This document shows, in pieces, positions 23,021 through 23,110 of a DNA stretch of 23,110 bases. The notes below the pieces were generated by a model, which saw only the letters and a list, made by a program, of their open reading frames with translations, did no database searches and had not been told where the DNA came from. Source of the stretch: an uncultured Altererythrobacter sp. Lineage in GTDB: Bacteria; Pseudomonadota; Alphaproteobacteria; Sphingomonadales; Sphingomonadaceae. Position numbers and translations under genes: made by a program. The stretch's first letter is position 1, and each line of letters opens with the position of its first letter. The DNA lies in contig CALLIO010000275.1 in assembly GCA_938009055.1 (NCBI GenBank), positions 1-23,110 on the forward strand, written 5' to 3'.

Positions 23021-23110
23021 TGCGAATTCCCCTTGGCAAAGCGCGTGATGAGCGCGCTGGTATCCTTGCGCCCTCCGCCATTGTCTTGCACTTGCTTGTA
23101 ATATTGATCG
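23017..23110 (-). CDS. C-terminus of a probable 3-hydroxyisobutyrate dehydrogenase-type oxidoreductase (partial)
   Basis: Only the last 30 codons and the TGA are in the window; the gene continues past 23110. The visible end reads DQYYKQVQDNGGGRKDTSAL and then ITRFAKGNSQ. A YY..VQ..GGGR.DTS.LI ending is, as I recall, typical of NAD-dependent beta-hydroxyacid dehydrogenases with the 6-phosphogluconate dehydrogenase fold. The stop overlaps the amidohydrolase start (ATGA), which supports this frame as real. The NAD-binding part is out of view, so the call rests on a short stretch. Confidence 0.6.
   Translation of the reverse strand, partial: DQYYKQVQDNGGGRKDTSALITRFAKGNSQ

Noticed and set aside
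1..23110. CRISPR arrays, tRNA genes, insertion sequences, prophage or attachment sites
   Set aside because: I saw no regularly spaced long repeats, cloverleaf-like sequences, transposase or integrase genes anywhere in the window.

Overview
The window looks like chromosomal core and accessory DNA of an alphaproteobacterium, most likely Sphingomonadales and Erythrobacter-like. This rests on the protein style, the cpa/Tad gene set, the ispH-thrB-rnhA cluster and the argS-SPOR-nagZ-scpA-scpB-tatA-tatB-tatC run; no database search was possible. I see no rRNA, tRNA, CRISPR, insertion sequence or prophage.

Layout. (1) 35-520: a MarR-type regulator on the + strand, facing the Tad cluster across a shared bidirectional terminator. 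(2) 603-8022, all on the - strand, transcribed cpaA, cpaB, cpaC, cpaD, cpaE, tadB, tadC: prepilin peptidase, periplasmic CpaB, secretin, lipoprotein, CpaE localisation protein and two inner-membrane platform proteins of a Flp/Tad pilus. The secretion ATPase gene (cpaF/tadA), which normally sits between cpaE and tadB, is missing; an 89-base spacer with two small hairpins stands in its place. No flp pilin gene and no tadD are visible. (3) 8117-10440 +: a serine hydrolase overlapping an FAD amine/amino-acid oxidoreductase, then a 58-residue YegP/DUF1508 gene and a strong terminator. (4) 10508-12971 -: ispH, thrB, rnhA (isoprenoid, threonine and RNA:DNA hybrid functions). The ispH leader can form a hairpin that hides its ribosome binding site, and a mutually exclusive upstream pairing. 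(5) 13079-20571 +: an unknown lipoprotein, then argS, a SPOR-domain membrane protein, nagZ, scpA, scpB, tatA, tatB and tatC. This run links translation, peptidoglycan binding and recycling, chromosome condensation and twin-arginine export. A GAAA-capped hairpin of about 18 base pairs lies between the SPOR gene and nagZ. (6) 20696-20917 -: a 73-residue exported or membrane peptide with a consensus ribosome binding site and a textbook terminator, behind a non-coding region of about 420 bases with short direct repeats. (7) 21341-23110 -: a secreted YtcJ-like amidohydrolase, overlapping by four bases the 3' end of what looks like a 3-hydroxyisobutyrate dehydrogenase-type oxidoreductase that runs off the window.

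Most of the window is recognisable housekeeping or pilus biology. The places that most deserve a second look are the ATPase-less Tad operon, the ispH leader, the SPOR/nagZ hairpin and the small exported peptide with its repeat-rich upstream region. I found no clear evidence of a wholly new multi-gene system.
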